NCBI GenBank assembly: GCA_049324535.1
Contig: JBMOOG010000001.1
Span: forward strand, 186,001-250,000
Direction: 5' to 3'
Length of the DNA stretch: 64,000 nt
From: JBMOOG01 sp049324535
GTDB lineage: Bacteria > Pseudomonadota > Alphaproteobacteria > Rhodobacterales > Rhodobacteraceae
Under the pieces are notes generated by a model. The model did not search any database. It was given only the letters and a program-made list of their open reading frames with translations, and was not told the origin of the DNA. This document shows, piece after piece, positions 59,294-64,000 of the stretch. The stretch's first letter is position 1. Each line of letters starts with the position of its first letter. The translations under genes were made by a program, and so were the position numbers.

Positions 59294-59954
59294 GCAGCGC
59301 GCGTGCGGCTTCCTGCTCGGCCTGCCGCTTCGACGGGGCGGTGGCGGACTCGCTTTCGCCCGAGGCCAGCCGTGCCTCGACGGTGAACACCGGCGCGTGG
59401 TCCGGGCCGGTCCGGCCGGTCAGCACGTAGGCCGGCGGGGCCATGCCGCGGGCCTGTGCCCATTCCTGAAGCGTGGTCTTGGGGTCGCGGGCGTCCGCCT
59501 CGACCCGGGCGATACGGTCGCCCCAGAGCCGCAGCACCATCCTGCGGGCCGACTCGAGGCCGCCATCCACGTAGACGGCCGCGATCACGGCCTCGAGGGC
59601 GTCGCCCAGGAGCGCCTCCTTGCGGCGGCCGCCCGACAGCATCTCGGAGCGGCCGAGCTTCAGCACCTCGCCAAGCCCGCAGTCCCGCGCGACATCGGCG
59701 CAGGTTTCCTTGCGCACCAGCGCGTTGAAGCGGGGGGCGAGCTGGCCTTCCGCGGCCGTCTTGTCCAGCGACAGCAGGGTTTCGGCCATCACCAGACCGA
59801 GCACGCGGTCGCCGAGGAACTCCAGCCGCTGGTTGTCCGGCCGGGTGGGCGAGGACAGCGAGGCGTGAGTCAGCGCCCGGATCAGCAACTCGGGACGCGC
59901 GAAGACATGGCCGATCCGGTTCTGGAACGCGGAAAGCTCGGCCGAGGGCTTCAT
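59250..59954 (-). CDS. rnc: Ribonuclease III
   Basis: This 234-residue endonuclease cleaves double-stranded RNA and starts rRNA processing. The signature is RLEFLGDRVLGLVMAE near residue 43 (family NERLEFLGDxVL), and the catalytic Glu is in GDALEAVIAAVYVDGG near 118. A double-stranded RNA-binding domain forms the C-terminal 70 residues (TTLQEWAQARG, ATAPSKRQAEQEAARALL). The ATG overlaps the lepB stop by four bases (ATGA). The 3' end overlaps the convergent thermonuclease gene by 44 bases. Confidence 0.96.
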   Translation of the reverse strand: MKPSAELSAFQNRIGHVFARPELLIRALTHASLSSPTRPDNQRLEFLGDRVLGLVMAETLLSLDKTAAEGQLAPRFNALVRKETCADVARDCGLGEVLKLGRSEMLSGGRRKEALLGDALEAVIAAVYVDGGLESARRMVLRLWGDRIARVEADARDPKTTLQEWAQARGMAPPAYVLTGRTGPDHAPVFTVEARLASGESESATAPSKRQAEQEAARALLRRVEAAGGSVGSR

Positions 59955-60727
59955 TGGATCTTCTTGAAGAAGCGGTCGCCCCGCCAGGTCCAGAAGTAGA
60001 AGAGCGACCGGCCGGCCGAGGAGAACATGATCCGGTCGGCGCGTCCGATCAGATGGTCCTCCGGCAGGAAGCCCACGCCACCCAGCGACGGCAGGAAGCG
60101 GGAATCGCTGCTGTCGTCGCGGTTGTCGCCCATGACGAAGTAATGGCCCTCGGGAACCGTGAACACCGGGGTGTTGTCGCCCGGGCCCTGGCCGATGTTG
60201 AGGACATCGTGCGCCACGCCGTTGGGCAGGGTCTCGATGCTGCGCGGCTTGAGGCAGACCCCGCCAATGCCGACGGGATCGTTGGCGCAGGACGGCAGCC
60301 GGCCCTCGGGGCCCTGCGGTTCCTTCATCTCCTCGAACACGCCATCGGGCACCTGCGGCACCATCTGGTCGTTGATGTAGAGGATGCCGTCCTTCATCTG
60401 GATGCGGTCGCCGGGCAGGCCGATGACGCGCTTGATGAAGTCCTGGCCGCTGGCCTCATGGCGGAACACCACCACGTCGCCGCGTTCGGGCGGAGAGAAG
60501 AAGAGGCGCCCCGTGAACGGGCACAGGCCGAAGGGGCAGGAATAGCGCGAATAGCCGTAGGCCATCTTGTTGACGAAGAGGAAGTCGCCGACCAGCAGCG
60601 TGTCCTTCATCGACCCCGACGGGATCCAGAACGGCTGGAAGAACAGGGTGCGGAAGACGCCCGCGATGATCAGCGCCCAGACGATGGTCTTGATCGTCTC
60701 GGTGATGCCGCCCTTGGCCTTGTCCAT
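59951..60727 (-). CDS. lepB: Signal peptidase I
   Basis: This 258-residue inner-membrane serine protease removes signal peptides of exported proteins. One N-terminal membrane helix (about 10-28) precedes the catalytic Ser39 in PSGSMKDTLLVGD and Lys99 in FIKRVIGLPGDRI; the C-terminal GDNRDDSSDSR motif is also present. Two cysteines lie in YSCPFGLCPF (residues 64 and 69). The ATG at 60727 begins the conserved MDKAKGG; an in-frame ATG at 60769 is possible. It forms a coupled pair with rnc. Confidence 0.96.
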   Translation of the reverse strand: MDKAKGGITETIKTIVWALIIAGVFRTLFFQPFWIPSGSMKDTLLVGDFLFVNKMAYGYSRYSCPFGLCPFTGRLFFSPPERGDVVVFRHEASGQDFIKRVIGLPGDRIQMKDGILYINDQMVPQVPDGVFEEMKEPQGPEGRLPSCANDPVGIGGVCLKPRSIETLPNGVAHDVLNIGQGPGDNTPVFTVPEGHYFVMGDNRDDSSDSRFLPSLGGVGFLPEDHLIGRADRIMFSSAGRSLFYFWTWRGDRFFKKIQ

Positions 60728-60814
60728 GCTGGTCCCTGTCCTGCCGTGTCCGGGGCTAGATGCGCGCACACGGCGGGCAAGTCAACCCGCCGGGTGTCGG
60801 ACGTCACGCGACCG

Positions 60815-62086
60815 TCAGGCCTTGCGGGCGGCGCGGACCGAGTCCTCGAGCTTGCCCAGGGCCTCGGTGAAGACCGCATCCTGAATGGTGATCGGCGACA
60901 GGAAGCGGATGACGTTGCCGTAGACGCCGCAGGTCAGCAGGATCAGCCCGCGGTCCAGCGCCTCGGCGCGGACCTTGTTGGCAAAGTCGGCGCTGGGCTT
61001 GCCGCCGAGGTTGAACTCGACCGCGTTCATGAAGCCCGGGCCGCGCACATCGACGATCTCGGGCACGTCGTCGCGCAGCGATGCGAGGTGCTGCTTGAGC
61101 CGGGCGCCGAGCTGGTTCGCGCGGTCGCAGAGCTTTTCCTCCTCGATCACGTCCAGCACGGCGTTGGCCGCGGCGATGCCAAGAGGGCTGCCGCCGTAGG
61201 TGCCGCCGAGGCCGCCGGGGGCGGGGGCGTCCATGATCTCGGCCCGGCCGGTCACGGCGGCGAGCGGAAAGCCCCCCGCTAGCGATTTCGCCATCGTCGT
61301 CAGATCGGGCGCGACCTCGTGGTGGTCCATCGCGAACATCTTGCCGGTGCGGGCAAAGCCGGTCTGCACCTCGTCGGCGATCAGCAGGATCCCGTGCTCG
61401 TCGCAGATCGCGCGTACCGCCTTCATGAAGTCGCGCGGCGCCTCGTAGAAGCCGCCCTCGCCCTGGACCGGCTCGACGATGATCGCCGCCACGCGCTTGG
61501 GATCGACGTCGGCCTTGAAGAGATAGTGCAGCGCCTCGATCGAGTCCTCGGTGGTGATCCCGTGCAGCGGCACCGGGAAGGGCACGTGGAACACGTCGCC
61601 CGGCATGGCGCCGAAGCCGACCTTGTAGGGCACGACCTTGCCGGTCAGCGCCATGCCCATGAAGGTGCGGCCGTGAAAGCCCCCGGTGAAGGCGATGACC
61701 GCCTGCCGGCCGGTGGCGGCGCGGGCGATCTTCACGGCGTTCTCGACCGCCTCGGCCCCGGTGGTGACGAAGATCGACTTCTTCTCGCCCTTGCCCGGCA
61801 CCATGCCGTTCAGCCGCTCGGCCAGCCGCACGTAATTCTCGTAGGGGACGACCTGGTGGCAGGTGTGGGTGAAGCGGTCGATCTGCTCCTTGACGGCGGC
61901 GATCACCTTCGGGTGCCGGTGTCCGGTGTTCAGAACCGCGATCCCGCTGGCGAAGTCGATGAAGCGCCGGCCCTCGCTGTCCCAGATCTCGGCGTTCTCG
62001 GCGCGATCGGCGTAGATCTGGGTCATCACGCCCACCCCACGCGACATGGCGCCCTTGCGGCGGGTTTCGATTTCGGCGTTGGTCAT
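60815..62086 (-). CDS. gabT: 4-aminobutyrate aminotransferase
   Basis: This 423-residue class III PLP enzyme converts GABA to succinic semialdehyde with 2-oxoglutarate. TGAEAVENAVKIARAATGR near residue 110, HGRTFMGMALTGK, ADEVQTGFARTGKMF (Asp) and the PLP Lys in TTMAKSLAGGFPLAAV are all typical. The ATG at 62086 follows AGGGGGA by seven bases, which rules out the earlier in-frame start. No succinate-semialdehyde dehydrogenase gene is next to it in this window. It stands alone between lepB and rppH. Confidence 0.93.
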   Translation of the reverse strand: MTNAEIETRRKGAMSRGVGVMTQIYADRAENAEIWDSEGRRFIDFASGIAVLNTGHRHPKVIAAVKEQIDRFTHTCHQVVPYENYVRLAERLNGMVPGKGEKKSIFVTTGAEAVENAVKIARAATGRQAVIAFTGGFHGRTFMGMALTGKVVPYKVGFGAMPGDVFHVPFPVPLHGITTEDSIEALHYLFKADVDPKRVAAIIVEPVQGEGGFYEAPRDFMKAVRAICDEHGILLIADEVQTGFARTGKMFAMDHHEVAPDLTTMAKSLAGGFPLAAVTGRAEIMDAPAPGGLGGTYGGSPLGIAAANAVLDVIEEEKLCDRANQLGARLKQHLASLRDDVPEIVDVRGPGFMNAVEFNLGGKPSADFANKVRAEALDRGLILLTCGVYGNVIRFLSPITIQDAVFTEALGKLEDSVRAARKA

Positions 62087-62194
62087 CGGTCTGTCCCCCT
62101 GCCGGCCTGCGGACGCGGCGCGGCGCTGCGGAAATTGCGCGGCGACCCTAGCTGTCCGCGGTGGAGGCCGCAAGATGGCCGGCCGGCGGCCCGG

Positions 62195-62680
62195 TCAGGC
62201 GAGGTGCGCCCGGAACGCCTGGATCACCTGTTCATAGACCGCCCGCTTGAAGGGGACGATGCTGTCGAGCAGTTCGTCGGCGCCGATCCAGCGCCACTGG
62301 TCGAATTCCGGGTGATCGGTGGCGATGTCGATCTGGTCGTCACGGCCGAGAAAGCGGAAGAGGAACCATTTCTGGCGCTGGCCGCGATATTTGCCGCCCC
62401 AGACCTTGCCCAGAAGCTCGGGCGGCAGGTCATAGGTCAGCCAACCGGTCGTCTTGGCGACGAACTCGACCAGATCCTTCGAAACGCCCGTCTCCTCGCG
62501 CAGCTCGCGCAGCGCGGCCTTGCGCGGCTTCTCGCCGTCGTCGATGCCGCCCTGCGGCATCTGCCAGGCGGGGCTGTCGCTGTCGATGCGGCGGCCGGCG
62601 AAGATCCGGCCGTCACGGTTGATCAGGACCACACCCACGTTGGCGCGATAGGGAAGGGAGGGGTCGTCGTCTTTCGTCAT
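62195..62680 (-). CDS. rppH: RNA pyrophosphohydrolase
   Basis: This 161-residue Nudix enzyme removes pyrophosphate from the 5' end of mRNA and so starts 5'-dependent decay. The Nudix box is intact: GGIDDGEKPRKAALREL followed by REETGV (residues about 44-66), with the preceding SDSPAWQMPQGG typical of RppH. The C-terminal WRWIGADELLDSIVPFKR also fits. It is 47 bases from the ctpA gene, same strand, and the pair recurs in alphaproteobacteria. Confidence 0.95.
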   Translation of the reverse strand: MTKDDDPSLPYRANVGVVLINRDGRIFAGRRIDSDSPAWQMPQGGIDDGEKPRKAALRELREETGVSKDLVEFVAKTTGWLTYDLPPELLGKVWGGKYRGQRQKWFLFRFLGRDDQIDIATDHPEFDQWRWIGADELLDSIVPFKRAVYEQVIQAFRAHLA

Positions 62681-62727
62681 CGCTGCCCGCCGGAGCCGGG
62701 GCGGCCGGTGGACCGGCCGTCCGTGTC

Positions 62728-64000
62728 TCAGTTCTTCTTGGTGGCGTCGGCGCCGCCGGTGGCCGCGGCCGCCTCGGTCAGCGGGTCGGTCGGCTGGATC
62801 GCGGCCAGACCCTTCAGGATGTCGATCGCATAGGCAAGCTGGTAGTCCTCGTCGCGCAGCTTGGCGGCCTCTTCGGCCTTGACCTGCTCTTCCTCAAGCG
62901 TGCGCTTCTCGTCCTCGGTCATCGAGTCGTTCGACAGGCTGCCGCGCAGATCGGCCTCGGACCGGTTCTTGTCCGCAACCGATTTCCCTTCCTTGACCGC
63001 CGTCTCGTCCACCGGCTTGGGCTCGGGCTGTTCGACCACGATGTCGGGCGAGATGCCCAGCGCCTGGATCGACCGGCCCGACGGCGTGTAGTAGCGCGCC
63101 GTGGTCAGCCGCATGGCGCCCTCGCCGCGCAGCGGGATGACCGTCTGGACCGACCCCTTGCCGAAGCTCTTGGTGCCGACCACGATCGCCCGGCGGTGGT
63201 CCTGAAGCGCGCCGGTCACGATCTCCGAGGCCGAGGCCGAGCCGCCGTTGATGAGCACCACGATCGGCTTGCCCTTCACCAGATCGCCGCTGGTCGCGTT
63301 GAACCGCTCGCTGTCCTGCGGCGCGCGGCCGCGGGTCGAGACGATCTCGCCCTTGTCGAGGAAGGCGTCCGACACGGCGATCGCCTGCGTCAGGAGACCG
63401 CCTGGGTTGTTGCGCAGGTCCAGCACCACCCCGTCGATCCTGTCGAGCCCGCCGGCCTCGTCCACGGCCTTCTTCAGCGAGGACTCGAGGTTCGGATAGG
63501 TCTGGTCGTTGAAGGTGGTCACGCGCAGCACGACCGTGTGGCCTTCGAGGCGCCCCTTCACCGCGGTCAGCTTGATGGTGTCGCGGATGATCGACACGTC
63601 GAAAGGTTCGTCCTTGCCCTTGCGCACCACGGTCAGCAGGATCTCGGAGCCGACCGGGCCGCGCATCTTGTCGACCGCCTGGTCGAGCGTCAGCCCGAGC
63701 ACGCTTTCGCCATCGACATGGGTGATGTAGTCCCCGGCCTGGATGCCGGCCTTGGCCGCGGGCGTCCCGTCCATCGGCGAGACGACCTTGACGAAGCCCT
63801 CCTCCTGCGTGACCTCGATGCCGAGACCGCCGAATTCGCCGCGGGTCTGCACGCGCATCGCGTCGTAGTCGTCGGGCGGCATGTAGCTCGAGTGCGGGTC
63901 GAGCGAGGTCAGCATGCCGTTGATCGCCGCCTCGACCAGCTTCTTCTCGTCCACCGGCTCGACGTACTGGGACCGGATGCGTTCGAAGATGTCGCCGAAA
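62728..64000 (-). CDS. ctpA: Carboxy-terminal processing protease CtpA (S41), N-terminus cut by the window edge
   Basis: About 424 residues are visible; the start lies beyond the right edge, and the frame is open from 64000 (FGDIFERIRSQYVEP is the first clear segment). The PDZ domain (about residues 70-150 of the visible part, GLGIEVTQEEGFVKVV and VDGESVLGLTLDQAVDKM) precedes the S41 domain with the catalytic Ser in NGGSASASEIVTGAL and Lys in VGTKSFGKGSVQT. The last 90 residues are highly charged (EQVKAEEAAKLRDED), likely a helical tail. Such periplasmic proteases mature envelope proteins and control wall hydrolases. It is followed by rppH on the same strand. Confidence 0.95.
   Translation of the reverse strand, partial: FGDIFERIRSQYVEPVDEKKLVEAAINGMLTSLDPHSSYMPPDDYDAMRVQTRGEFGGLGIEVTQEEGFVKVVSPMDGTPAAKAGIQAGDYITHVDGESVLGLTLDQAVDKMRGPVGSEILLTVVRKGKDEPFDVSIIRDTIKLTAVKGRLEGHTVVLRVTTFNDQTYPNLESSLKKAVDEAGGLDRIDGVVLDLRNNPGGLLTQAIAVSDAFLDKGEIVSTRGRAPQDSERFNATSGDLVKGKPIVVLINGGSASASEIVTGALQDHRRAIVVGTKSFGKGSVQTVIPLRGEGAMRLTTARYYTPSGRSIQALGISPDIVVEQPEPKPVDETAVKEGKSVADKNRSEADLRGSLSNDSMTEDEKRTLEEEQVKAEEAAKLRDEDYQLAYAIDILKGLAAIQPTDPLTEAAAATGGADATKKN

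Noticed and set aside
1..64000. Search for tRNA, rRNA, insertion sequences, integrases and phage genes
   Set aside because: No such element was recognised on either strand; nothing marks a genomic island other than the opposite-strand placement of the Hint pair.

Overview
The window reads as an ordinary chromosomal segment of a high-GC alphaproteobacterium of the Rhodobacterales (Roseobacter/Rhodobacter type). The evidence is gene content and order: rpoZ-rsh-DUF2062-pdxJ-acpS, dapD to dapE, serB beside serC-serA with a serC-leader-like RNA, tandem peptide deformylases before fmt, and Hint-domain proteins typical of this order. Proteins look most like that group throughout. This is an assignment from remembered family features, not from a search. 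I see no rRNA, tRNA, insertion sequence, prophage or CRISPR array, and no gap without a gene exceeds about 280 bases.

Layout. 1-8.8 kb: a hybrid-type sensor kinase cut by the left edge, then the alpha-2-macroglobulin/PBP1C pair of envelope defence and repair. 8.8-11.5 kb: a thiolase and two metallophosphoesterases. 11.6-15.4 kb: serine biosynthesis (serA, serC, serB). 15.5-22.8 kb: TSUP exporter, GntR regulator, NCS1 nucleobase transporter, R. etli-type asparaginase, IalB-like protein, rlmN, CPA2 antiporter. 22.9-29.2 kb: LOG-family protein, dapD, an unknown gene, a two-gene Hint operon on the opposite strand, dapE. 29.2-37.5 kb: RNase R, an MltB-like transglycosylase, then the leftward rpoZ-rsh-DUF2062-pdxJ-small ORF-acpS block. 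37.6-43.8 kb: folK, NYN protein, ispH, rnhA, TRIC-like channel, a small membrane protein, and the leftward def-def-def-fmt operon. 43.9-51.1 kb: PatB-like lyase, response regulator, second MltB-like enzyme, smc. 51.2-57.7 kb: GFA-GNAT fusion, lrgA and a frameshifted lrgB, a TPP enzyme, and a split MnmC pair. 57.7-64 kb: era, a thermonuclease, rnc, lepB, gabT, rppH and ctpA, the last cut by the right edge.

Most of it is housekeeping: amino acid synthesis (Ser, Lys), translation start and protein N-terminal processing (fmt, def), tRNA and rRNA modification (mnmD, rlmN), RNA decay (rnr, rnc, rppH), chromosome structure (smc) and wall turnover (two MltB types, PBP1C, CtpA). Genes within operons are often joined by 4-base ATGA overlaps. 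Four of twelve convergent pairs share one CTAG as the stop codon of both genes.

The most unusual parts are: the Hint operon, a choice-of-anchor L protein with an intact self-processing domain, translationally coupled to a second Hint protein whose nucleophile cysteine appears lost; the triple deformylase operon whose third member has lost two key active-site residues; the split, divergent MnmC; a one-base frameshift in lrgB at a run of six G; and a GFA domain fused to an acetyltransferase.
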